DNA from: Deltaproteobacteria bacterium
GTDB lineage: Bacteria > Myxococcota_A > Polyangia > JAAYKL01
Length of the DNA stretch: 57,496 nucleotides
Direction: 5' to 3'
Assembly (NCBI GenBank): GCA_028713995.1
Contig: JAQTNF010000013.1
Location: 1-57,496 of the forward strand
Below, one piece after another: positions 7,688 to 16,250 of this stretch; within the stretch, counting starts at the first letter, position 1, and each line of letters begins with the position of its first letter. A model generated the notes under the pieces. The model was given only the letters and a program-made list of their open reading frames with translations. It was not told where the DNA came from and made no database searches. The position numbers and the translations under genes were made by a program.

Positions 7688-9004
7688 TCACACCAGCACG
7701 AGGTCATCCGCCGCGGCCGTGGACGACGCCATGATGGAGTTGTTCTGGTCCTCGCGCCTGGCCGCGATGTCGTAGGCGCCCTTGAGCAGCTCCGGGTGCT
7801 CGCCGATGGCCGCGTGGAAGTCGTCGCGCGGCAGGAAGAGCAGGGCCGTGTCCTCGACCGCGGTCACCGAGGCGGTGGACGGCTTGCGCATGAGGAGCGA
7901 GATCTCGCCGAAGAGCTCGCCCGGGCCGAGGCTCGCCACGACCACGTCCTCGCCGCCGTCCTTCCTCGTCACGCGCACGAGCCCGGAGACCACCAGGAAG
8001 AGGCCCGGGCCCTCCCGGCCCTCCTCGATGATCGTGGTGCCGGCCTCGCGATAGTCGGTTCCGAAGCGGGCCACCACCTCGAGGCGGCGCGCGGGCGGGA
8101 TGGGCGCGAGCACGGGCGAGATGCGCATCAGGTTCTCGAGCATGCGGGCGTGGCAGAAGGCGATGAGCACGTTCCCGATTTCCGGGATCTGCGCGGCGAG
8201 CTGCTCCATGTCCTCCTTCGAGGCGACGAGCGATACCGTCCTGTCCACCGCGCGCACCTCGGCCGCTCGCGGCGCGCGCGACACAAGCGCCATCTCGCCG
8301 AAGAACGCGCCGGGCCCGAGCTGGGCGAGCTCCACGGAACCGCCGCGAGGCGGGTGCAGGATGACTGCCACAGATCCCTCGATGATGATGTACATCGCGT
8401 CGCCGGGGCGCCCCTGTTTGACGATCACCTGGCCCGGCTCGGCCGTCTCGCGCTTGAACACGTGCAGCAGGGGAACGAGGTCGTCCGGACGGAGCGCCGA
8501 AAGAAGCGGGACATAGGGCAACTTGGTGTTCTGGCCCGCAAAGGCCATGGCAGCACCCCAGGCCATCACCATGGCCTCGTTGGCCCGCTCCACGGCTTCG
8601 TCGATGCCCACGGACGCGTCCCAGGCCGGCACCGGCCGGATCGGAGGCAGGGGTGGCGGCGCGGCGGGCATCTCAACGATCCGCGGCGAGCCCGCGCCGT
8701 ACATGACCGCAATCTTGTGGATCAGATCCGCCACCTTGCCCCCGAGCTCCGCGAGCTCCTGGACGACCGCCAGCGCGAAGAACGGGCTCTGGCTCTCGGC
8801 CAGGGCCATGGCAACGCTGCCCAGGTTCTTGAGCGCGATGTCGGTCTGCCCGAGCCCGAGCAGGGCCGTGGCGCACAGGCGCCAGGCCGTCAGGTCCTCG
8901 GAGTTGGCCTCGAGCATGGGCCCGGCCATGCGTAAGGCCTGCTCGTGCTCACCGGCCAGCAGGAGATCCCTGGCCGCCGGATGGGTGCTTTCGGTTGTCG
9001 CCAT
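7688..9004 (-). CDS. Protein with TPR-like N-terminus and two cyclic-nucleotide-binding domains
   Basis: The 438-residue protein has a helical TPR-like segment (about 10-105), a Pro-rich linker, and two CRP-type cNMP domains (about 170-285 and 300-415). Each carries the phosphate-binding cassette core FGE (FFGEMALVSRAP at 234 and LFGEISLLMRKP at 364). The first keeps an Arg near the expected phosphate-binding position (Arg246). The second has Ser-Thr there and probably does not bind a cyclic nucleotide normally. There is no DNA-binding helix-turn-helix, so a sensory or scaffolding role is more likely than transcription control. The ATG at 9004 lacks a strong SD. Confidence 0.82.
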   Translation of the reverse strand: MATTESTHPAARDLLLAGEHEQALRMAGPMLEANSEDLTAWRLCATALLGLGQTDIALKNLGSVAMALAESQSPFFALAVVQELAELGGKVADLIHKIAVMYGAGSPRIVEMPAAPPPLPPIRPVPAWDASVGIDEAVERANEAMVMAWGAAMAFAGQNTKLPYVPLLSALRPDDLVPLLHVFKRETAEPGQVIVKQGRPGDAMYIIIEGSVAVILHPPRGGSVELAQLGPGAFFGEMALVSRAPRAAEVRAVDRTVSLVASKEDMEQLAAQIPEIGNVLIAFCHARMLENLMRISPVLAPIPPARRLEVVARFGTDYREAGTTIIEEGREGPGLFLVVSGLVRVTRKDGGEDVVVASLGPGELFGEISLLMRKPSTASVTAVEDTALLFLPRDDFHAAIGEHPELLKGAYDIAARREDQNNSIMASSTAAADDLVLV

Positions 9005-9184
9005 TGTCGCCGCTTTCGACAGCGCCGCGCCAAAGCGCGGCCGTGCGTGATCATAGCTCAGGAGCCGCCGCACCATCAAGTGCCGGTCCTTGAACAAAAA
9101 TTGATCGATCCGAGAATAAAGTCGGAAACGGATCCGTCGAAGCTTTTGTCTATTGCGGCGCGTGGTGAATCGGAAACTCAGGTA

Positions 9185-9213
9185 TTGAAGTGGCGAGAAA
9201 AAATTGCAATAAT
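9185..9213 (+). promoter_or_regulatory. Possible promoter of the Cys-rich lipoprotein
   Basis: TTGAAG (9185-9190), 17 bp and AATAAT (9208-9213) lie in an AT-rich stretch about 78 bp before the ATG. Four and five of six positions match consensus. Nothing else is recognisable in the 286-bp gap. Confidence 0.45.
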
Positions 9214-9290
9214 GCAAGGACTTGATAGAAACCAAGCACGTCTCAACGTGCGAATTTCCGCTTACGGCGGGGAAAAGGAGAACGGGCATC

Positions 9291-10007
9291 ATGAGTAAGA
9301 ATATTTGGTTGGTGGTCCTTTGCGCTCTGGCTCTGGCTTTCGCGGGCATGGGCTGCAGCGACGATGACGACACGAACGCCGGCGACGCCGGGAACGACGC
9401 GAACACCGACACGGGCACCGACACGAGCACCGACACGGACACCGACAGCGATACCGACAGCGATACCGACAGCGATACCGACAGCGACACCGACAGCGAC
9501 ACCGACGGCGACACCGACACCAACATCGGCGATGCAAGCCCGGATGCCGACGCGGACGCTGCACCGGACGCCAGCCCGTTCGTGTCCTGTGATATCGACG
9601 GCGGGCCGGCCACGTGCGGCGAGATCCCGGGCGACTGGTACTACGGCTGCTGCCAGGGCAACTCGGCCTTCTGGTGCCAGGACGTCGGCGACGCGGGCTC
9701 GGACGGCGGCCTCGTAGACGGCGGCTCCGCGGTCGAGACCATGAACTGCACGGAGCTCGAGGCGACCTGCGGCCACACCGCGGAGTTCGACATGTACTGC
9801 GAGCCGACCGTGACCACAGTGGTGGACTGCTCCGCCGACATCCCGACGATTTGCGGCGACCTGGGTGACGAGTTCGCTCAAGTCTACGGCTGCTGCGCCG
9901 GCGACGTGGTCTACTTCTGCGACGGTACGATTCAGCAGATCGACTGCGATGCCAGCGGCCTAGCCTGCGGGTTCGACCCGGCCGCCCTGACCCTCGACTG
10001 CATCTGA
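9291..10007 (+). CDS. DT-linker lipoprotein with two Cys-rich modules
   Basis: The 238-residue protein has a lipoprotein signal (lipobox AGMGC, Cys22), a low-complexity Asp-Thr-Asp-Ser linker (about 35-80), and two similar Cys-rich modules. Each module runs CG(E/D)…YGCC…C and ends in a C-x-C-rich tail (about 105-165 and 183-238), which suggests an internal duplication stabilised by disulfides. It should be lipid-anchored and exposed. AAGGAG precedes the ATG at 9291. It is convergent with the TPR gene. The function is unknown. Confidence 0.85.
   Translation: MSKNIWLVVLCALALAFAGMGCSDDDDTNAGDAGNDANTDTGTDTSTDTDTDSDTDSDTDSDTDSDTDSDTDGDTDTNIGDASPDADADAAPDASPFVSCDIDGGPATCGEIPGDWYYGCCQGNSAFWCQDVGDAGSDGGLVDGGSAVETMNCTELEATCGHTAEFDMYCEPTVTTVVDCSADIPTICGDLGDEFAQVYGCCAGDVVYFCDGTIQQIDCDASGLACGFDPAALTLDCI
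9403..9522 (+). repeat. Asp-Thr/Ser-encoding tandem repeat
   Basis: Hexamer/dodecamer units of the type GACACC and GACAGC repeat in frame and encode the acidic linker of the lipoprotein. A short run is almost perfect 12-mers. Confidence 0.85.
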
Positions 10008-10043
10008 TACGCTCCCCCTGACGTTCCCTTCCCGAATCCGAGA

Positions 10044-13000
10044 TTAGCCTCCCAGCCGATCGAGCTCGGCCTGGACCTCGCCCCTGTCGATGGCGCTCTC
10101 GGGCGCCACATCGAGGTAGTGCTTGAACGTGGAGATGGCCGATGCGCGCTGGCCGGACAGCGCCTGCGCCGTGCCGAGCCGGTAGAGGGACTCCAGGTAC
10201 CAGGACGGGCGCGGATCCGCCTTCTCGGCGAGCGACGCCGCCCGAAGCAGGCTCGCGGACGCGGCGTTGGGTCCGGAGGTCGTGAGCTCGGCCATCCCCA
10301 GCTTGAAGAACAGGCCGCCGTTGTCCGGCAACTGCTGCACGGCCTTTCGGTAATAAGCCACCGCCGTGCGCAGATCCGAGAGCTGCTCGAAGGCCTCGCC
10401 CACGAGCCCGTAAGCCTCGGCCAGCCGGGGATCGAGGGCCAGCGACTGATCGAACAGGGCGATGGCGTCCTTGACCGCGCCGTCCCTCAGCCGCAGCTCG
10501 CCGATGCGCATGTAGACCTCGGCCATCTTGGGATCGAGCTCCTTGGCCCGCTCGTACTCGTGCATGGCCTTGGCCGTGTCGCGCACGTCCGCGAACACGG
10601 TTCCGAGGCGCAGGTGGTAGTGGGCGTTGCTGTCGTCGAGCGCGGCCGCGGTCTGGAGATAGGCGATGGCCTCGGCCGGCCGGGCGGTGGAGCGCAACAC
10701 CTCGCCCATATAGAAGTTGGCCTCGGCCGACTTGGGATCCTGGGCCAATGCCTCGTTCAACACGGACTCGGCGCGCGCATCCTTGCCGAGGAAGTGCGCC
10801 GCTCCGCCCACGCGGATCTTGAGGTTCAGGTCGGTCGGGTTCGCGGCCAGGGTCTTCTCGTAGACCGCGAGCGCCTCCTCGACCTTGCCCGAAAGCTCCA
10901 TGAGCAGGCCCTGCTCCGTGGCAAGGCCGTTGTACCTGGGGTTGCGCTTCTCGACCTCCTTGAGGGAGTTCGCCGCGTCCCCGAAGCTGCCCATGCTCCT
11001 GTACATCTGGGCCATGCGGAAGTGGGCCCGCACGTTGTCGGGCTCCTTGTCGAGCGCCCGCCCCAGCTCCACGATGGCCGTCGCGAAGTCGCCGCGCGAC
11101 GCGTAGGCGTCGGCCAGGGTCATGTTGACGAGCGCCGCGCTCGGAACGGTCTTGGCCGCCTCGTCGAGCGTGCGCATGGCCTCCATGTCGCGGCCCGTCT
11201 TGAAGTAGACCTCGGAAAGCGCCACGTAGGGATCCAGGTACTCCTTGTCGAGGGCGTTGGCCGCGCCGAACTCCTTCATCGCCTCGTCCATGTTCTTCAT
11301 GATGACCGCGAGCCGGCCGAGAAGGTAGTGGAGCCGCGCGTTGTTGGGTTGCTTGGGCAAGAGATCCTGCAGGATGCCCCGGCTCTCGGCGAGCATTCCC
11401 TGCCTGATGAGCGTGTCGGCCTGGCCGAGGGTCGCCTCCACGTCGGACGGATCCTCGGAGCGCGCCTTGGCGAACGCGGTCGCGGCCGCGGTGAAGTCGT
11501 CGTCGAGGAGCGCGAGCTCGCCCCTGCCCACCAGCATGACCACGTCCTTGTCACTCGACTTGCCCGCGAGCTCGAACTCGGAGCCGGCCTTGGCGTACTC
11601 GCGTTCCTTGAGGCAGAGGCGCCCGAGCAGGGCATGCGCCCGCGCCTTCTCCTGGGAGCTCGTGAGGCTGGGCACGGCACCCGCCACGGCATCGAGCAGC
11701 GCGCGGATGGCCGCCGGATCGCGCTTTCGCGCTTCGAGCATGATGGCGGCGAGGGCGAGCTTGGCGTCCGAGTGGCGGGGGTTCGCCTTGACCATCTCGC
11801 CGAGGAGCTCGACGCCCTTGTCCTTCTGCCCTGCACGCAGGAGGGCTCGCACCATGATGTACGAGGCTCGGGCCGACTTCTGTTTGGCCTGAAGCTTCCT
11901 GGCCGTGAGGATGGCCGCCGCGTAGTCGCCCGCGATGAGCTGCGCCTCGGCCAGGAGCGCGAGGCCGTTCGGCGTTGCCCCGGCGGGGCCGTTCAGCGTC
12001 AGGACGGCTTTGGGCACGCGAAGCCCCCGAATGTCGCTCGACGCGATGGCCAGGGGCGCATACTGCGATTCCGATTTCTCGATGTTGATCGCGCCGAGCA
12101 GGCGCGTCACGGCCGCGTCGTGCGCCTTGTCGTCGCCGAAACGGATCTGGTGCCAGTTGTGGAGGAACACGCCGTACAGGCGCAGATCCTCGTTGTCGGG
12201 CATCTCGCGCAGCGCCTCCTCTACCCTGGAGACGGCACCGCCCACGTCCTGGAAGGTGTCGTCCGAGAGCCCCTTGTCGACGCTGGCGTTGAGCACGACC
12301 ATCATCTTGTCGACCCCGGCGCGTGGCAGGAGCTTGGCGAGCGCATAGGCGCCGAAGGGGCCGAGCGGCGTAAAGGCCATCCCCGCGCCCACGAGCCCGA
12401 CGACAACGATGAGCACGAGCAGGACGATCCGCAGCCTGCGGCTCTGGCGCTCGTATTTGCGACGGCCTTCGAATTCCACGCCGGTGCGCCGCTCGGAGCG
12501 GCCCTCGGCCGCGCTTGGAACCCGCTCGTCGATGACCGAGCCCCGCTTGGCGATGTCGCCGTAGTCGTCCTGGATGTCGAGGCCGCTGTCGCGCGGCCCC
12601 GCCTCCGCGGAGCGCTCCTCCTCCTTCTTGACGGGGAACGCGTCGAACTCCCCGCCGTCGTCCTGCGGGGGCGCGCCGAGATCGATCTCGCCGAACGTGG
12701 TGCTGCCGCTCGTCTTGACCCGGCCCAGGGACTGGGAGGAGCTCGGCATGGCGGGCGGCAGGGAAGGCAGCGTAAAGGTCCCGGTGGTCGGCTTGGCGGG
12801 AGCGGCCGGAGGAACCGGAGCAGCCGCTGGAGCCGAAGCGGCCGGAGGAGCCGAAAGCCCGCCGAACGCGGCCCCGAGCGGCGGAAACGACGGCGGTCCG
12901 GGCAAGGCCGAAGGCGCCATGGGGGCGCCCAGTCCATGCACGGTGGGGTTCTTGGGTGGCGGCGCGGACAGGTCGAAGCCGCCGAGGGGATCGTCGAACG

Positions 13001-13787
13001 GGCCCGGCAGGGCGGAAGGAGCCCGGGGCTTGCCGAGAGGAGCGCTCGCAAGGTCGAGCTTGGCCGACAGGGGATCGCCCACCCCGATCTCGCCGAAGGC
13101 GACCGTCTTGGATGCGGACGGGGGCGCCGCGGGCGGGACCGGCGGAGCAACGGGCGCGGCCATGGCGCGCGACGGCGTGGGCAGATCCATCTCGCCGAAC
13201 GGATCGTCGTCCTCCTTGCCGGGCAGATCCATGGCTCCCGCGGGCGTGGGCAGGTCAGTGACCCCGGCGGGCATGGGAAGATCGATGCTCCCGAATGGAT
13301 CGTCGACCTTGGGCGCGGGCAGATCCACGCCGCTGAACGAGCCGGTGCTCCTCGGGACGGGCAGATCCATGGCGCCGAACATGTCGTCCTGTCTGGTGCC
13401 GGACTTGGGCGCGGGCAGATCCGAGAAGTCGGGATCGCCCATAAAGGGATCGACGTAGCTCCCGCCGGACAACACAGGCGGCATGCCCGAGACCTCGCTG
13501 TCGTCAGCCCCCCGCGGCGGCGTACCGAGGAGTGACGGGCGCTTGGGAGGAACGGAAGGGCGCGCCGGCATGACCGGCATCCCTCCCGACTTCGGGACGT
13601 CCGGGATCGTCCCTTCTCCCGCGTCCGCGCCCGAGCCGTCGCCGCGCTCGGCCGCATCGGCCACTCCGCTCTTCGTCACCGTAAACGATCTGGAGCACTG
13701 CGGGCACCGCATCTTGAGGCCCGTTTCCGGGATCCGGTGGTCGTCGACCTTGTACGCGCGGTCGCATCCGGGGCAATTGACCTTCAT
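10044..13787 (-). CDS. Zinc-ribbon / transmembrane / multi-TPR protein
   Basis: The 1247-residue protein begins with an MJ0042-type zinc ribbon (Cys5, Cys8, Cys28, Cys31). A long Pro/Ala-rich cytoplasmic linker follows, with repeated FGxxDLPxP-like units at about 119-210. One transmembrane helix spans about 453-472, and some 700 residues of tandem TPR repeats (about 490-1247) should lie on the far side of the membrane. Proteins with this layout occur in myxobacteria-like genomes and are thought to scaffold envelope complexes. The ATG at 13787 has GAGGAGG 11 nt upstream. It is divergent from the ketosynthase fusion. Confidence 0.88.
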   Translation of the reverse strand: MKVNCPGCDRAYKVDDHRIPETGLKMRCPQCSRSFTVTKSGVADAAERGDGSGADAGEGTIPDVPKSGGMPVMPARPSVPPKRPSLLGTPPRGADDSEVSGMPPVLSGGSYVDPFMGDPDFSDLPAPKSGTRQDDMFGAMDLPVPRSTGSFSGVDLPAPKVDDPFGSIDLPMPAGVTDLPTPAGAMDLPGKEDDDPFGEMDLPTPSRAMAAPVAPPVPPAAPPSASKTVAFGEIGVGDPLSAKLDLASAPLGKPRAPSALPGPFDDPLGGFDLSAPPPKNPTVHGLGAPMAPSALPGPPSFPPLGAAFGGLSAPPAASAPAAAPVPPAAPAKPTTGTFTLPSLPPAMPSSSQSLGRVKTSGSTTFGEIDLGAPPQDDGGEFDAFPVKKEEERSAEAGPRDSGLDIQDDYGDIAKRGSVIDERVPSAAEGRSERRTGVEFEGRRKYERQSRRLRIVLLVLIVVVGLVGAGMAFTPLGPFGAYALAKLLPRAGVDKMMVVLNASVDKGLSDDTFQDVGGAVSRVEEALREMPDNEDLRLYGVFLHNWHQIRFGDDKAHDAAVTRLLGAINIEKSESQYAPLAIASSDIRGLRVPKAVLTLNGPAGATPNGLALLAEAQLIAGDYAAAILTARKLQAKQKSARASYIMVRALLRAGQKDKGVELLGEMVKANPRHSDAKLALAAIMLEARKRDPAAIRALLDAVAGAVPSLTSSQEKARAHALLGRLCLKEREYAKAGSEFELAGKSSDKDVVMLVGRGELALLDDDFTAAATAFAKARSEDPSDVEATLGQADTLIRQGMLAESRGILQDLLPKQPNNARLHYLLGRLAVIMKNMDEAMKEFGAANALDKEYLDPYVALSEVYFKTGRDMEAMRTLDEAAKTVPSAALVNMTLADAYASRGDFATAIVELGRALDKEPDNVRAHFRMAQMYRSMGSFGDAANSLKEVEKRNPRYNGLATEQGLLMELSGKVEEALAVYEKTLAANPTDLNLKIRVGGAAHFLGKDARAESVLNEALAQDPKSAEANFYMGEVLRSTARPAEAIAYLQTAAALDDSNAHYHLRLGTVFADVRDTAKAMHEYERAKELDPKMAEVYMRIGELRLRDGAVKDAIALFDQSLALDPRLAEAYGLVGEAFEQLSDLRTAVAYYRKAVQQLPDNGGLFFKLGMAELTTSGPNAASASLLRAASLAEKADPRPSWYLESLYRLGTAQALSGQRASAISTFKHYLDVAPESAIDRGEVQAELDRLGG

Positions 13788-13845
13788 TTGTGCAAAAGCC
13801 TCCTCGTCGAGCAACGGCGGAAAGGACCCTGACCGGCTCACGTGG

Positions 13846-13874
13846 ATGCTACAGAATGGGGACTCCGGCGGCAA
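13846..13874 (-). promoter_or_regulatory. Possible promoter of the zinc-ribbon/TPR gene
   Basis: Read leftward: TTGCCG (13869-13874), 17 bp and TAGCAT (13846-13851), four of six matches in each box. It lies about 60 bp before the ATG in the divergent gap. Confidence 0.4.
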
Positions 13875-13934
13875 GCTCCTGGACCGGCCACTTCTCTTTT
13901 GGTATGCGGGGACGGCCTCACGCGAAGGAGGAGC

Positions 13935-16250
13935 ATGCGGCGGCGCGTTGTCGCAACCGGGGTGGGAACCGTGTCCGGCGTGGCCCGCGACGCTCCGGGC
14001 TTCGCAGCGGCCCTGCGCGAGGGCAGGCGGGGGTTCTCGCGCATCGCGGATCCGAGGCTCGCGCGCCTTCGCGCCACCCACGCCGCGCTCGTCCACGATT
14101 TCTCGCCGGCTCCGTCCGATCCCGAGACCGTGCGCGCCCTGGACCGTCACGTTCACCTGGCGCTCGCCGCGTTGCGCGAGGCCTTGCGCGCAAGCGGCCT
14201 TTCCGGCTTCGACCTCGGCCCGCGCGCCGGGGTGGTGCTCGGCACGTGCTCGGGCGGCATGCTCTCCATCGAACGGCACCACGAGGCGCTCGCGCGCGGC
14301 GAGGATCCGCTCGACGACGCTCTCCTTTTCTCCAAGCGATACTACGGGGCGGCGCGAGTCCTGGCCTGGGCCGCGGGCGCGGGCGGCCCCGTGCTGACCG
14401 TGGTCACGGCATGCGCGGCGGGATCGGGCGCCGTGGCCGAAGCCGCGAACCTGATCCGCGCCGGGCTGGCGGACGTGATGCTCGCGGGCGGCGCCGACGC
14501 CTTCGCGCCCTCGACCCTGGCCGGGTTCGACGCGCTCAAGGCCACTTGCGAGGGTGCGTGCGCTCCGTTTTCGCAGAACGTGGGCCTGAACCTGGGCGAA
14601 GGTGCGGCTTTCCTGGTGCTCGAGGAGCTCGGGCACGCGTTGGACCGCCGCGCCGAGCCGCTCGCGGAGCTCCTGGGGTTCGGGCTCTCGGGCGACGCGT
14701 ACCACCCGACCGCGCCCGACCCTTCGACCAAGGGCCAGGTGACGGCCATGCTTGCGGCGCTCGCCGACGCGGGCGTGCCGCGCGAGGCAATCGCGTACGT
14801 GAACGCGCACGGCACGGGCACGCGCTCCAACGATCCGATCGAGGTGAAATCAATCGCGCGCTGCCTGGGCCCGCGCGCGGCCGAGGTGCCGGTGAGCTCC
14901 ACCAAGTCGATGCTCGGCCACTGCCTGGGCGGCGCCGGCGCCCTCGAGGTCGCGGCCACGATACTCGCCGCGCGCGCCGGGTTCGTCCCTCCCACGGCCG
15001 GCTTTACGACGCCGCGCGAGGGCTGCAACGTCGATTGCGTGCCGGATTCCGGACGCCCGTGGCGCGGTCGCATCGCGCTCTCGAACAGCTTCGGGTTCGG
15101 CGGCAACAACGCCTGCCTGGCCATCGACGTGGCGCCTGAAAACCGGGGCCCGGCCTTCGCGCAGAGAGAGCCCGCGGCCGAGTGCGCGGTCGTGACGGGC
15201 GTGGGGCTCGTGAGCCCGCTCGGCCTCGGCGCGTTCGCGCTCGCCGACCCGAATGCGAGGGGCATCGCGCCCGCGACACGTTTCGAGACGCCTTGCGCGC
15301 CGTTCCCGGCCGGGCTCGTGCCGCCCCTCGATCCGCGCGAGGTCGACCGCCGCCTCGATCTGCGCGACATGGACCGCTGCTCCACCTACGCCGCGCTCGC
15401 CGCGCGCGCGGCCCTCGACTGCGCCGGCGTCAAACCGCGACCTGCGACCATGGCCGAGGTGGGCCTCATCCTGGGACTGGCCACCGGGCCGAGCGAGGGC
15501 GAGGAGCGCCACCTTTCGGCCGTGTTCCGCGGCGCGTTCAACCTCGAGAGCCTGGGCGCGTTCCCGTACGTGGTGCCCAACTCGGTGGCGGGAAACGTGA
15601 CCCGAGCGCTCATGCTGCGCGGGCACAACAACGTCCTCGCGACCGGAGCGGGCGCCGGGCTCGCGGCGCTCGTGGTCGCGACCGTGGCCGTGACACAGGG
15701 TCACACGTCTTGCGTGCTGGCCGGCGCCTCGGACGAGCTCTCGGCGCGCACTGTGTCCGACGGGCACAAGGTCGGGCTGTTCGGCCCCGGCTCGAGCGTC
15801 ATCCCCGGCGAGGGCGCGGCAATGCTGCTCGTGGAGCGCGCCTCCTTTGCCGCGGCACGGGGCGCGAGCGGACGGGCCGAGATCCTGGGATTCGGCCTGG
15901 CCGCGGATCCTCGCGATCCACGGCGCGCCACGGACGGCTCGCCTCTCGCGCGCTGCCTCGCGGACGCCCTCGATCGCGCAGAAGTTCGCGCGGACGAAGT
16001 GCGGGCCGTGGCCACGAATCTCAGCGGATCGCCCATCGACCGGTTCGAGCGAGAAGCGCTCGCGTCCGTGCTCGGACCGCGCGACGTGGAGATCGTCTCG
16101 CTCGCGGATCGCCTGGGCACGGCAGAGGCCGCGCTCCCGCTTTTCAGCCTGGCGTTCCTCTTCGAGACGCTCGAGCCGGGCTGCACGGTCGCGGCCACCG
16201 CGCTCTCGCCAGAGGGGCTCGCCGCGGCGGTCGTCCTGCGCCTCGCGTGA
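13935..16250 (+). CDS. Fused ketosynthase / chain-length-factor-like protein
   Basis: The 771-residue protein contains two thiolase-fold beta-ketoacyl synthase domains in tandem. The first (about 1-400) has the full triad: Cys160 in VVTACAAGS, His292 in NAHGTGT and His329 in KSMLGHCLGG. The second (about 417-771) has lost it: Ala572 replaces the Cys, and both His motifs are gone (TNLSGSP and DRLGTAEAA). This resembles a KS-alpha plus KS-beta (CLF) pair of type II polyketide or aryl-polyene systems joined in one chain. It would elongate an ACP-bound chain, but no ACP, ketoreductase or other pathway gene is nearby. AAGGAGGAG precedes the ATG at 13935. Confidence 0.85.
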   Translation: MRRRVVATGVGTVSGVARDAPGFAAALREGRRGFSRIADPRLARLRATHAALVHDFSPAPSDPETVRALDRHVHLALAALREALRASGLSGFDLGPRAGVVLGTCSGGMLSIERHHEALARGEDPLDDALLFSKRYYGAARVLAWAAGAGGPVLTVVTACAAGSGAVAEAANLIRAGLADVMLAGGADAFAPSTLAGFDALKATCEGACAPFSQNVGLNLGEGAAFLVLEELGHALDRRAEPLAELLGFGLSGDAYHPTAPDPSTKGQVTAMLAALADAGVPREAIAYVNAHGTGTRSNDPIEVKSIARCLGPRAAEVPVSSTKSMLGHCLGGAGALEVAATILAARAGFVPPTAGFTTPREGCNVDCVPDSGRPWRGRIALSNSFGFGGNNACLAIDVAPENRGPAFAQREPAAECAVVTGVGLVSPLGLGAFALADPNARGIAPATRFETPCAPFPAGLVPPLDPREVDRRLDLRDMDRCSTYAALAARAALDCAGVKPRPATMAEVGLILGLATGPSEGEERHLSAVFRGAFNLESLGAFPYVVPNSVAGNVTRALMLRGHNNVLATGAGAGLAALVVATVAVTQGHTSCVLAGASDELSARTVSDGHKVGLFGPGSSVIPGEGAAMLLVERASFAAARGASGRAEILGFGLAADPRDPRRATDGSPLARCLADALDRAEVRADEVRAVATNLSGSPIDRFEREALASVLGPRDVEIVSLADRLGTAEAALPLFSLAFLFETLEPGCTVAATALSPEGLAAAVVLRLA

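Noticed and set aside
10119-13535. A 1138-codon open frame opposite the TPR gene, and similar giant frames opposite most genes (for example 235-2598 and 48884-51826)
   Set aside because: They lie antisense to genes with clear domains, are rich in Arg/Ala/Gly/His, and have no SD. High GC content removes stop codons from the opposite strand.
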